This document shows, piece by piece, positions 13,958 through 21,611 of a DNA stretch of 25,368 nucleotides. The notes beneath the pieces are model-generated. The model was not told the DNA's origin and ran no database searches. It saw only the letters and a program-made list of their open reading frames with translations. The DNA is taken from assembly GCA_910588655.1 (NCBI GenBank), contig CAJUPJ010000044.1:1-25368 (forward strand), written 5' to 3'. Position 1 is the first letter of the stretch. Each line of letters begins with the position of its first letter. A program made the translations under genes and the position numbers. This stretch comes from an uncultured Lachnospiraceae bacterium (GTDB lineage Bacteria > Bacillota > Clostridia > Lachnospirales > Lachnospiraceae).

Positions 13958-14452
13958 ATGCCAAAAGTAAGGGAAAATGCAGTAATGTTTGCAGGGGACA
14001 CCCTGTCAGCAGCAGAAGCAGAATGTTATGTGGTCATAAAAGGCAGGCGCTACAATTTCATGCAGGCCATAAACCTTGAAGCGAAAATGGAGAAAAAGAA
14101 AACTAAAGTCCCTATCCTTGGCAAGACAGGCAAGGGCAACAAGTCGGTGGGATGGGAAGGCACTGGTTCAGCAACATTCCATTACAATACATCCATTTTC
14201 AGGCAGCTCCTGCTTTTGTACAAAGATACAGGGCAGGATGTGTATTTTGATATACAGATTATAAATGAAGACCCTGGCAGCAGGGCAGGGAGGCAGGAAA
14301 TAATCTTAAAGGACTGCAACATTGACGGTGGTGTTCTTGCAAAATTTGATGCAGATGGTGAATACCTTGATGAAGACATGGACTTTACATTTGAGGATGC
14401 AATGATGCCTTCGGCATTTGAAGACCTTCCAGGTTTCCTGGCAGGTGAATAG
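13958..14452 (+). CDS. xkdM: tail tube protein (XkdM-like)
   Basis: 164 aa, ATG 13958, with an AAAGGAGGG site. NAVMFAGDTLSAAEAECYV, then INLEAKMEKKKTKVPILGK, GNKSVGWEGTGSATFHYNTS and YFDIQIINEDPGSRAGRQE are standard features of XkdM tubes (about 150 aa). It forms the inner tube inside the sheath and is expressed in the conserved sheath-tube-chaperone-tape order. Confidence 0.92.
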   Translation: MPKVRENAVMFAGDTLSAAEAECYVVIKGRRYNFMQAINLEAKMEKKKTKVPILGKTGKGNKSVGWEGTGSATFHYNTSIFRQLLLLYKDTGQDVYFDIQIINEDPGSRAGRQEIILKDCNIDGGVLAKFDADGEYLDEDMDFTFEDAMMPSAFEDLPGFLAGE

Positions 14453-14482
14453 TTAAAATTACTTATTGAAAGGAAAAATATT

Positions 14483-14914
14483 ATGTCTAGTTTAAGCAGG
14501 TTTTTAAAGGAAAAAAAGATTAAAAAGGCAAATGAGAAATATGCCCCGACAAAGTCACTTCTTTTTGATGACGGCACGCCGTTAATGTGGGAATTTAAAC
14601 ATATCACATCAAAACAGGATGAAGACATACGTGAGGAATGTACATCAGAAGTACAGGTAAAAGGGAAACCAAACCTTTTCAGGGCAAAGTTAAATACTTC
14701 AAAGTACCTTGTAAAGCTTGTTGTTGCCAGCACTGTGACACCAGATTTGTATGATGCATCCCTCCAGGATTCATACGGGGTCAAGACACCAGAGGATTTG
14801 CTTTATGCACTTGTGGATGACCCTGGCGAATATATGGAGCTGTGCAGGTGGATACAGAAATTCCAGGGGTTTGACAACAGTTTTGACAGTGAGGTAAAAG
14901 AAGCAAAAAACTGA
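14483..14914 (+). CDS. xkdN: tail assembly chaperone, zero-frame product (XkdN-like)
   Basis: 143 aa, ATG 14483, with an AAAGGA site. It has LFDDGTPLMWEFKHITSKQD, an REECTSEVQVKGKP region and YLVKLVVASTVTPDLYDASL, then YGVKTPEDLLYALVDDPGEY, as in XkdN-type chaperones. It coats the tape measure protein before tube assembly. The frame ends at TGA 14912-14914 directly after a slippery heptamer, so part of the product is expected to be extended by frameshift (like the G/GT pair of lambda). Confidence 0.9.
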   Translation: MSSLSRFLKEKKIKKANEKYAPTKSLLFDDGTPLMWEFKHITSKQDEDIREECTSEVQVKGKPNLFRAKLNTSKYLVKLVVASTVTPDLYDASLQDSYGVKTPEDLLYALVDDPGEYMELCRWIQKFQGFDNSFDSEVKEAKN

Positions 14915-15099
14915 TAAAGCGTGGTGATGTGGATGCAAACTATGCGTATTATGCCCTGCACAGGCTGCATATAAAGCCGTCTGAATGGTGCGCAATGCCA
15001 CGCAGGGAAAGGGCATTTATAACAGCCTGTATTGATTTAAAGTTAGAAGCAGACAAAAAAGAGAGGAACAAGGCAAAAAGGGCAGGGAAAAGGAGGTAA
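14893..15099 (+). CDS. tail assembly chaperone, -1 frame extension
   Basis: No usable start codon is present, so it should be made only by frameshifting at 14905-14911. From the slip it adds 62 residues: LIKRGDVDANYAYYALHRLH, then IKPSEWCAMPRRERAFITAC and a basic Lys/Arg end. RGDxxANYAyYalhrlhi.Psew is the familiar second chaperone domain in PBSX-type and other Gram-positive phage tails, which recruits tube subunits while domain one holds the tape measure. The fusion would be about 205 aa. The frame ends 6 nt before the tape measure start, and its AGGAGG (15091-15096) doubles as the ribosome binding site for that gene. Confidence 0.85.
   Translation, partial: GKRSKKLIKRGDVDANYAYYALHRLHIKPSEWCAMPRRERAFITACIDLKLEADKKERNKAKRAGKRR
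14905..14911 (+). promoter_or_regulatory. -1 programmed ribosomal frameshift site A_AAA_AAC
   Basis: A_AAA_AAC in the zero frame (GCA AAA AAC TGA) is a canonical X_XXY_YYZ slippery heptamer placed immediately before the stop of the chaperone gene. The -1 frame is open from 14893 to TAA at 15097-15099. No strong downstream stem was found; the adjacent stop codon itself may stimulate the shift. Confidence 0.8.
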
Positions 15100-15105
15100 C
15101 AGGGT

Positions 15106-16629
15106 ATGGCAGGCATACAGACTGGTATAGAATTACAGGACAATTTCACATCTGTAATAATGGGCATTATAAATTCAGTAAACATTGCTGTATCAGTAAT
15201 GGACAGCCTTGACCAGTCCGTGTCGGCAGGGTTTAATACTGCACAGTTACAGGGTGCAAGGGATGAAATAAATGAGGCAGCGGCGGCAGCAAGCCAGTTA
15301 AGCCAGGAATTCATGGACCTTGCGGCTGCCCCTGCCATCCGCCCTGTTAAACCAGCACAGTGGCAGTCTGATGTTTTAACACCTGTAGTTGATGTTTCAG
15401 GAATGGAAAGATACCAGCAGGAAGTCCATAGGACAGGGCAGATGCTGTATTTATTAAACAGCACACAGGCAGATATCAGCCAGGCGGCTGCTTCAATGGA
15501 TATGCTGCCAGATGCGGCAGTACAGGATATTGAAGCACTTGGGACAAGGATGGATGCCATAAAGGACAGGATACAGGAAATTGCAGACAGCCCCGTAACA
15601 ATGGGCACAGATGAGGCAAGCGCAGAACTTGAACATCTGTACGGGCAGCTTGCCAGGCTGCACCAGGAACAGGGACGTCTTAGTGGTGCTATGGAAAGCA
15701 TGGACATATCAGATATAAATAATGCATATATGAAGCTTTCACAGACAATAAGCAGCACTGAAAGATATCTTCGTGACAGTATGCCAGATACCACACCAGC
15801 AGCACAGCCGCCAGTACAGTGGCAGACAGATGTTTTAACGCCTGTGGTTGATGTTTCAGGGTTTGAAAGATACCAGCAGGAAGTCCAGAGGACAGGTCAG
15901 ATGCTGGATTTATTAAACAGCACGCAGGCGCATATCAGCCAGGCAGCAGGGGGAATGGACATACTGCCAGTGGCGGCAGTACAGGATATTGAAGCACTTG
16001 GGACAAGGCTTGGTGCAATAAAGGATAAGATACAGCAGATTGAAAATGACCCTGTAACAATGGGAACAGAAGAAGCAAGTGTACAGCTTGAACATCTGTA
16101 CGGGCAGCTTGCCAGGCTGCACCAGGGACAGGAGAACCTGGACAGGGCTATGGAAAGCATGGATATATCAGACATAAACAGTGCCTATATAAAGCTTTCA
16201 CAGACTATAAGCAGCACTGAGAGATATATACGTGACAATACAGACACACAGGACAGGTTCAACCAGACTGTGGAAAGATGCCGTGCACCAGCAGAACAGG
16301 TAAAAGGAAGTTTCAGGGGCTGGGAAAAAGCTATTGTTGTTGCAAACAATGCAATAGGGCTTGTGGAAAATACACTGGGACGCCTGGGAGTGCTAGACAT
16401 AGGTGGGGCATTTGACAGGATTGACACAATGGACCGTTTCCAGAGGACTGTCACCACCATGACAGGGGATGCAGGGATGGCAGAATCCGCACTTGCACAG
16501 CTTAAAGATACAACTGTTGGCACAGCTTACGGGCTTGATGTGGCAGGTGCAGCGGCACAGGGTTTCCTGACACGTGGCATGGGCCTCGGGCGGCAACAGA
16601 CCAGGTGCGTATATGGGCAGATGCAGTAA
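15106..16629 (+). CDS. tail tape measure protein, N-terminal part (frameshifted)
   Basis: 507 aa, ATG 15106, after AGGAGG. Helical, Ala/Gln/Asp-rich: GIELQDNFTSVIMGIINS, then two copies of a 140-aa block starting DVLTPVVDVSG, each with RYQQEV.RTGQM and AMESMDISDIN. After the repeats come FDRIDTMDRFQRTVTTMTGD and GTAYGLDVAGAAAQGFLTRG, the conserved tape measure core. The final 13 residues (RQQTRCVYGQMQ) are out of frame. One extra G in the GGG at 16588-16590 would restore GAATDQVRIWADAV and join to the next ORF. The tape measure sets tail length and is extruded into the cell. Either a 1-nt deletion inactivated it or the base is a sequence error. Confidence 0.88.
   Translation: MAGIQTGIELQDNFTSVIMGIINSVNIAVSVMDSLDQSVSAGFNTAQLQGARDEINEAAAAASQLSQEFMDLAAAPAIRPVKPAQWQSDVLTPVVDVSGMERYQQEVHRTGQMLYLLNSTQADISQAAASMDMLPDAAVQDIEALGTRMDAIKDRIQEIADSPVTMGTDEASAELEHLYGQLARLHQEQGRLSGAMESMDISDINNAYMKLSQTISSTERYLRDSMPDTTPAAQPPVQWQTDVLTPVVDVSGFERYQQEVQRTGQMLDLLNSTQAHISQAAGGMDILPVAAVQDIEALGTRLGAIKDKIQQIENDPVTMGTEEASVQLEHLYGQLARLHQGQENLDRAMESMDISDINSAYIKLSQTISSTERYIRDNTDTQDRFNQTVERCRAPAEQVKGSFRGWEKAIVVANNAIGLVENTLGRLGVLDIGGAFDRIDTMDRFQRTVTTMTGDAGMAESALAQLKDTTVGTAYGLDVAGAAAQGFLTRGMGLGRQQTRCVYGQMQ
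15361..15780 (+). repeat. tape measure tandem duplication, copy 1
   Basis: This 420-nt block (residues 86-225 of the tape measure) recurs without indels 459 nt downstream, at 15820-16239. Copies share segments such as DVLTPVVDVSG, RYQQEV, LLNSTQA, HLYGQLARLHQ and AMESMDISDIN and differ by scattered substitutions. Confidence 0.9.
15820..16239 (+). repeat. tape measure tandem duplication, copy 2
   Basis: Second copy (residues 239-378), offset exactly 459 nt (153 codons) from copy 1, with a 39-nt linker rich in Ala/Pro/Gln between the copies. Confidence 0.9.
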
Positions 16630-18182
16630 GTTTTTATGGCAAAGGGACAAATGAACAGCTTGAAAGTGTTGTTGATGCCATTGGAAAGATGTATTCTAAA
16701 GGAAGTGTTGAAGCAGACCAGCTTGACAGGCTTTTTGATGCAGGCATAGGGGCGGCTGAAATATACGCAGAAGCCGTAGGTGAGTCTGTAGCAAAAGTCA
16801 AAGAAGACCTTTCAGATAAAAATATCAGTTCAGCAGAATTTATCAGCACTGTAAGCCAGGCAATGGACAGAGGCGTGTCCCATGGCGCTGCAAAAGAAGC
16901 AGGTGATACATGGGCAGCAACATTTTCAAATGTACAGTCTGCTGTAACAAGGGGATGGACAAATATTATACAAAGCCTTGACAATGGACTTGCAGCAAAC
17001 GGGCTTCCAGGTGCAATGGAAATGGTACAGTTATTCGGGCAGACGGTTGAGGATGTGTTAAATTCAGTTGCAGGCTCAATGGATGTAGTTGTTGGATGGG
17101 GCATAAGGATTGCAGATACATTATCAGCAGCAGGGACATTTATTGCAGACCACTGGGGGACAATAAGCCCTGTTGTATATGGCGTGGCGGCAGCCCTTGG
17201 TGTTTTTGCTGTGGCGCTGGGCATTGTAAAGCTGGCAACGTCGTTAGCAGCAGCAGTACAGTGGGCGTATAATGCCGCTCTTGCCGCAAGCCCTGTTACC
17301 TGGGTTATAGCAGGCATTGCCCTGCTTATTGGTCTGGTTATAGCCCTTGCAAACCATTTTTCAGGTGCAGGGCATGTGGCACAGAGCACATTTGGTGCAA
17401 TATGCGGCGGGATAAATGTTGTCTGGCAGTTCCTTAATAACCTGAATCTTCTGGTGGGTAATGTTTTACTGGGAATCTGGGGAGCACTTTGTGCATGTGT
17501 TGAAAACATACAGACAGCTTTCCATAATACAGGCTGTAATATAAGAAGTTTCTTTTATGGGCTGGTTTCTACGGTATTAACAGTAATTGAAACCATATGC
17601 AGGGCATTAAACAAGCTGCCGTTTATTGAGTTCGATTATTCAGGTGTAAGCCAGGCAGCGGATAATTATGCTGCAAAAAGTGCAGAGGCAGCAGCAGAAA
17701 AGAAGGAATATACTTCAATAGGTGATGCATTTAAAAAAGGCATGGGCACTTATGAAACTTTCAGGGATGGCTGGGTTGATGATGCATACAGGGAAGGTGC
17801 TGCATGGGGTGACGGTGTTACGGAGAAAGTAAAGGATTTCTTTCTTCCTGGAAGGGATGATGTACCTGAGGGTAAAGACCCAGAAGACTATGACCCGCAT
17901 GCACTTGCAGAAGACACATCCCTTATTGCTGGCAATACAGATGATACAGCAAAGAACACAGCAAAAGCTGCAAATTCCCTTGCAATTACAGGGGAAGACC
18001 TGAAATATTTAAGGGACATGGCGGAAAAGGATTATGTAAACAAGTTTACAACTGCTGAAATCAAAGTAAATATGACAAACCATAATAAAATAGACAAGGA
18101 TATTGATATAGACGGCCTGTCAGTAAAATTCTGTAAAAAAATTGAAGAAGACCTTGCCTCATCAGCGGAAGGGGTGTATTAA
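16605..18182 (+). CDS. tail tape measure protein, C-terminal part (frameshifted)
   Basis: 525 aa frame from GTG 16605, which is an internal Val codon of the ancestral gene and has no ribosome binding site. It continues the tape measure core: RIWADAVSFYGKGTNEQLES, KMYSKGSVEADQLDRLFDAG, DTWAATFSNVQSAVTRGW. Hydrophobic segments at about 189-215, 222-251 and 271-299 (VYGVAAALGVFAVALGIV, VTWVIAGIALLIGLVIALA, LLVGNVLLGIWGAL) are the usual membrane-inserting stretches. The C-terminus is Ala/Asp-rich and ends at TAA overlapping the next ATG region. Together with the N-part the intact protein would be about 1025 aa. Confidence 0.88.
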   Translation: MRIWADAVSFYGKGTNEQLESVVDAIGKMYSKGSVEADQLDRLFDAGIGAAEIYAEAVGESVAKVKEDLSDKNISSAEFISTVSQAMDRGVSHGAAKEAGDTWAATFSNVQSAVTRGWTNIIQSLDNGLAANGLPGAMEMVQLFGQTVEDVLNSVAGSMDVVVGWGIRIADTLSAAGTFIADHWGTISPVVYGVAAALGVFAVALGIVKLATSLAAAVQWAYNAALAASPVTWVIAGIALLIGLVIALANHFSGAGHVAQSTFGAICGGINVVWQFLNNLNLLVGNVLLGIWGALCACVENIQTAFHNTGCNIRSFFYGLVSTVLTVIETICRALNKLPFIEFDYSGVSQAADNYAAKSAEAAAEKKEYTSIGDAFKKGMGTYETFRDGWVDDAYREGAAWGDGVTEKVKDFFLPGRDDVPEGKDPEDYDPHALAEDTSLIAGNTDDTAKNTAKAANSLAITGEDLKYLRDMAEKDYVNKFTTAEIKVNMTNHNKIDKDIDIDGLSVKFCKKIEEDLASSAEGVY

Positions 18183-18827
18183 ATGTATAACATGTATATA
18201 GGAGGTATACGTTTTCCAGTTACACCTGGAAAGATTTCATATAAAATAAATGGCAGGAATGAAACCACAGACCTTATAAGCGGCGGTGAGGTTAATATAA
18301 TAAAAACCACAGGGCTTACAGATATTTCCATAAGTGAAATTTTACTGCCTAATTCCTGGAATTACCCGTTTGCAGTGTATAAAAATGGTTTCCGTAATGC
18401 CTGGTATTACCTTGACAGACTGGAAGCCTGGAAAAAAAGGAAAAAACCTGTTAAATTTAAAATAACAAGGCGGACACCAGATGGCAGGGTAATATTCAGG
18501 CCCACAAATTTCAAGGTGACAATTGAAAACTATGAAATAATTGAGGATGCTGATAAATATGGCATGGATATATGTGTTAAACTTGACATGAAACAGTACC
18601 GTCCCTGGGGTGCAAAAAAACTAAAGACAGGGAATGTTAACCTGGGAAGCGGAAAAGACACCAGCAAAAAATCTGGGAAAAACGGCACTGGCAGTAAAAA
18701 ACAGGAAGCATCCATAAAGAGGACAAGGGATGCTAAAGACCCTGCTGGAAGCTATGTTGTTAAAAAAGGTGACTGCCTTATGTATATTGCAAGGAAAGAA
18801 CTTGGTGACGGGACAATGTGGAAATAA
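18183..18827 (+). CDS. xkdP: LysM baseplate/tail protein (XkdP-like), truncated by in-frame stop
   Basis: 214 aa. MYNMYIGGIRFPVTPGKISY, then ETTDLISGGEVNIIKT and LTDISISEILLP are the N-terminal fold of XkdP-type tail proteins. A Ser/Lys-rich linker leads to GSYVVKKGDCLMYIARKELG, the first half of a LysM. The ORF stops at TAA 18825 in GDGTMWK*, and the same frame continues with the second half of the LysM (see 18828-18953). XkdP-type proteins link tape measure, hub and peptidoglycan; losing half of the LysM probably weakens that contact. Confidence 0.88.
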   Translation: MYNMYIGGIRFPVTPGKISYKINGRNETTDLISGGEVNIIKTTGLTDISISEILLPNSWNYPFAVYKNGFRNAWYYLDRLEAWKKRKKPVKFKITRRTPDGRVIFRPTNFKVTIENYEIIEDADKYGMDICVKLDMKQYRPWGAKKLKTGNVNLGSGKDTSKKSGKNGTGSKKQEASIKRTRDAKDPAGSYVVKKGDCLMYIARKELGDGTMWK

Positions 18828-18953
18828 ATCTACAGCCTTAACCAGAAAGTTATTGAGGCAGAGGCAAAAAAGCGTGGAAGGAAATCTTCTTCAAACGGGC
18901 ACTGGATTTACCCAGGCACAGTATTAAAACTTCCAGGACAGGGGGATACGTAA
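18828..18953 (+). pseudogene. displaced second half of the LysM domain
   Basis: In frame with the XkdP-like gene and directly after its TAA: IYSLNQKVIEAEAKKRGRK, then WIYPGTVLKLPGQGDT and TAA at 18951. YPGxVLKLP is the usual end of a LysM. A single substitution of the TAA (for example from AAA, giving WKKIY) would restore a 256-aa protein. Confidence 0.85.
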
Positions 18954-18954
18954 T

Positions 18955-20853
18955 ATGGCATTGAAAGCACAGTATACAGCATACCATGATACAATCAGGT
19001 CAGCAGACGGCTCATACCCCAATGAAAATACATGTGCTGCACCGCCAGAAATACCTTTCGGGACTAAAATAAAAGTAAGCGGCACTGGTACATATGTGGA
19101 TGGCAGGGTTTATACAGTGACCGACAGGGGCAGGCTGGTCAAAAAAACAGGAGACCGTTACATATTTGATTTGTGGATGCCATCTGAAAGCCAGTGCCGC
19201 TCATTTGGGCGGCGTAATGGGTGGGCAGCGGTAACAGGCAGCAGCCAGAAAGCCAAAAAAGGAAAAAACAGTAAAAAGACCAGCAAAAAAACCAGGGACA
19301 GCGGATGCGATATTGTCAGTGTAGCTGCAAAAGAAATCGGATACAGGGAAACAGGAAACAACAGGACAAAATATGGTGAGTGGTATGGCGCAAACGGGGC
19401 AGCATGGTGCCATATGTTTGCTTCATGGTGTGCAGCAAAAGCAGGCATACCTGTTTCGGTTATACCAAAAACAGCTTCAACAACCGAAGGGATGGAGTGG
19501 TTTAAAAGCAGGGGGCGTTTTAAATATAAAGGGAAATATACACCAAAGCGTGGCGACCTGGTTTATTTTAAAACTGGCAGGAGCCATGTAGGGATTGTAG
19601 AAAAGGTTACAGGCAGTACATTACATACAATTGAAGGGAACTCATCTGACAAGGTGGCAAGAAGGACATACCCGCTTTCAGAAAAAACCATTACAGGCTA
19701 CGGCGTGCCAGAATATACCAGGATTAATGCCAGCGGCAGCAGCACAGGCGGGACAGGCAGTACAGACGGAAGCAGGAAACAGTCCTCAAAGGAGGAATTA
19801 AAATATTTAAAGAAAGTCCTTGAAAGACATTCTGGTACAGCCATAGGCAAAAGCATTGATGCAGAAGTTAAGGAAACATCAAAGCTGCCAGAAGGGAAGG
19901 CTGTTGTCCAGATTTCTAATGGAAATATAAAATTTACCCTTCCTGTACTGGATGGCATGAAACTGGCATGGGAACGTAAAGGGACACCTGGGAAGCTTAC
20001 ATTTGAAGCACCATATGAAAAAGGGTTTAAAGCTGTTGAAGGAAATACTGTACTGTTAAAAGTGGATGGTGTAAAATTATTTAAAGGGTATATTTTCTCA
20101 AGGAAAATGTCAGGGGATGGCATAATGTCGTATACAGCATATGACCAGTTAAGGTATTTAAAAAATAAAGAAACCCTGGTTTACAAGAAAAAAACAGCCA
20201 CTGAAATAATTAAAATTATTGCGGGGAAATTCAGGCTGGAATGTGGGGAGCTTGCAGACACAGGATACAGGATGTCAGCAATTGAGGATGACACAACACT
20301 TTTTGATATTATACAGGATGCACTTGACAATACCCTTATAATGACAGGCAGGGTATATGTGCTGTATGACAGCCTGGGAAAGCTCTGTCTTTCTGATGTA
20401 TCAGGGATGAAAGTAAATTCGTGCGTTGTTGACATGGAAACAGGGGAAGGCTTCACATATGGCACTACAATTGATGATGGTGTGTATAACCAGGTAAAGC
20501 TGGTATACGAAAACAAGAAAAAAGGAAAATATGATTTGTATATAACAGAACATACCATAAACATTGACAGGTGGGGTGTCCTGCAGTACCTGGAAAAGAT
20601 TGACACGCCAGACCTTGGGAAACTGAAATCCCAGGCGCTTCTTATGTTATATAATAAAAAACAGAAGAACCTTTCTGTTTCTGGTGTTATTGGGAACTGC
20701 AAAGTACGTGCAGGTTCGCTTGTGCCAGTCCTGTTAGATTTAAAGGACATGAAAGTGTCAAATTACATGATGGTGGAAAAAGTAACGCATATTTTTAAAA
20801 ACAGGAGGCATGTGATGGACATGGTTCTTTCAGGGGGTGGTTTTGATGCCTGA
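18955..20853 (+). CDS. baseplate hub with N-terminal 3D and CHAP cell-wall hydrolase domains (XkdQ-like fusion)
   Basis: 632 aa, ATG 18955, after AGGACAGGGGG. Residues about 1-95 form a 3D (RlpA-like double-psi barrel) domain: PEIPFGTKIKVSGTGTYVDG, VYTVTDRG (Asp57), FDLWMPSESQCRSFGRR. A Lys-rich linker follows. Residues about 118-255 form a CHAP amidase/endopeptidase with Cys152 (AAWCHMFASWC), His211 (SHVGIVEKV) and Glu227 (HTIEGN). From about 290 the sequence is an XkdQ-type hub: GMKLAWERKGTPGKLTFEAP, NTVLLKVDGVKLFKGYIF, TAYDQLRYLKNKET and a GDVYNQ-like beta domain, ending VEKVTHIFKNRRHVMDMVL. The hub sits at the tail tip and the two lysin domains probably open the wall during DNA entry. Two enzymes fused to one hub is a rich version of the usual arrangement. 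Confidence 0.9.
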   Translation: MALKAQYTAYHDTIRSADGSYPNENTCAAPPEIPFGTKIKVSGTGTYVDGRVYTVTDRGRLVKKTGDRYIFDLWMPSESQCRSFGRRNGWAAVTGSSQKAKKGKNSKKTSKKTRDSGCDIVSVAAKEIGYRETGNNRTKYGEWYGANGAAWCHMFASWCAAKAGIPVSVIPKTASTTEGMEWFKSRGRFKYKGKYTPKRGDLVYFKTGRSHVGIVEKVTGSTLHTIEGNSSDKVARRTYPLSEKTITGYGVPEYTRINASGSSTGGTGSTDGSRKQSSKEELKYLKKVLERHSGTAIGKSIDAEVKETSKLPEGKAVVQISNGNIKFTLPVLDGMKLAWERKGTPGKLTFEAPYEKGFKAVEGNTVLLKVDGVKLFKGYIFSRKMSGDGIMSYTAYDQLRYLKNKETLVYKKKTATEIIKIIAGKFRLECGELADTGYRMSAIEDDTTLFDIIQDALDNTLIMTGRVYVLYDSLGKLCLSDVSGMKVNSCVVDMETGEGFTYGTTIDDGVYNQVKLVYENKKKGKYDLYITEHTINIDRWGVLQYLEKIDTPDLGKLKSQALLMLYNKKQKNLSVSGVIGNCKVRAGSLVPVLLDLKDMKVSNYMMVEKVTHIFKNRRHVMDMVLSGGGFDA

Positions 20854-21163
20854 CATGGGATGGGTACAGCTTATGAAGCGTGCTGCTATGGAAGCGGTAA
20901 ATGCGTCAAAACCATGTACTTACTGCACAGGTGTAGTGGCAGCAGAAAACCCGCTGGAAATAAAAATTTCACAGGCAATAACCGTAGATGAAGATTTCCT
21001 TGACATACCAGAAAATATGACGGATTACAATGCCAGTATTGAAATTGACGGCATAACCCATGAATGTGTAGTAAAAAACAGTTTAAAGGCAGGGGACGAA
21101 GTACTTTTGTTAAGGAAAGCAGGCGGGCAGAGGTATGCCGTTATAGACAGGGTGGTGGTCTGA
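20846..21163 (+). CDS. xkdR: XkdR-like baseplate protein (DUF2577)
   Basis: 105 aa from ATG 20846, with CAGGGGGTGG as ribosome binding site; the GTG 20837 in the longer frame overlaps that site. It has WVQLMKRAAMEAVNASKP and TYCTGVVAAENPLEIKISQ, then LKAGDEVLLLRKAGGQRYAV. An OB-like strand set with a closing GGQ.YaViDRV is the DUF2577 signature. It overlaps the hub gene by eight bases and is followed immediately by the XkdS-like gene. Confidence 0.85.
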   Translation: MPDMGWVQLMKRAAMEAVNASKPCTYCTGVVAAENPLEIKISQAITVDEDFLDIPENMTDYNASIEIDGITHECVVKNSLKAGDEVLLLRKAGGQRYAVIDRVVV

Positions 21164-21164
21164 T

Positions 21165-21611
21165 ATTATTCCAGAAAATAATTTTTACTATGATGATGGC
21201 AGGGATGAAGAGGACGGGACAGGGATTGAAATTATAACAGCCCCATCCTTTACCTATGCAATGAAGATAAACAGCAGGGAAAACAGGGACAGCATATTCC
21301 TTGGCAAGACGGACGGCACAGAGGCAGTAAAACAGGCAGTCCTTAAAATACTTAGTACAGAACGCTATGTGCATGAAATTTATTCATGGGATTACGGCAT
21401 TGAAATACAGGACCTTACAGGACAGCCTGACGATTATGTTTTTAGTGAACTGGAAGACAGGATATCAGAAGCATTGGAAACAGATGACCGCATTGATGGG
21501 ATAGAAAATTTCAATGCAGAACGTACTGGCAAAAAGACAGTGCACTGCAGTTTTACAGTTATAACAACAGACGGGGACAATGTGGAAATTGACAAGGAGG
21601 TGGCAGTATAA
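21165..21611 (+). CDS. xkdS: XkdS-like baseplate protein (DUF2634), probable ATT start
   Basis: 148 aa if translation begins at ATT 21165. The frame is open from 21147, and the expected family start (IIPENNFYYDDGRD) follows at 21165. No ATG, GTG or TTG occurs before ATG 21261, which would drop 32 residues, including the family N-terminus, and has no ribosome binding site. The ATT is preceded by GGGTGGTGG and follows the XkdR stop by one base. The body is typical: TDGTEAVKQAVLKIL, ERYVHEIYSWDYGIEIQDLTG, FSELEDRISEAL and IENFNAERTGKKTVHCSF. It connects hub to the baseplate wedge. Confidence 0.85.
   Translation: MIPENNFYYDDGRDEEDGTGIEIITAPSFTYAMKINSRENRDSIFLGKTDGTEAVKQAVLKILSTERYVHEIYSWDYGIEIQDLTGQPDDYVFSELEDRISEALETDDRIDGIENFNAERTGKKTVHCSFTVITTDGDNVEIDKEVAV

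Noticed and set aside
16588..16600. Programmed frameshift in the tape measure gene
   Set aside because: The site is not an X_XXY_YYZ slippery heptamer, and the tape measure is not known to be recoded; a 1-nt deletion or sequence error fits better.
16634..17509. 291-aa open frame on the - strand opposite the tape measure gene
   Set aside because: Shadow of the tape measure reading frame, with low-complexity Ala/Pro content and no ribosome binding site.
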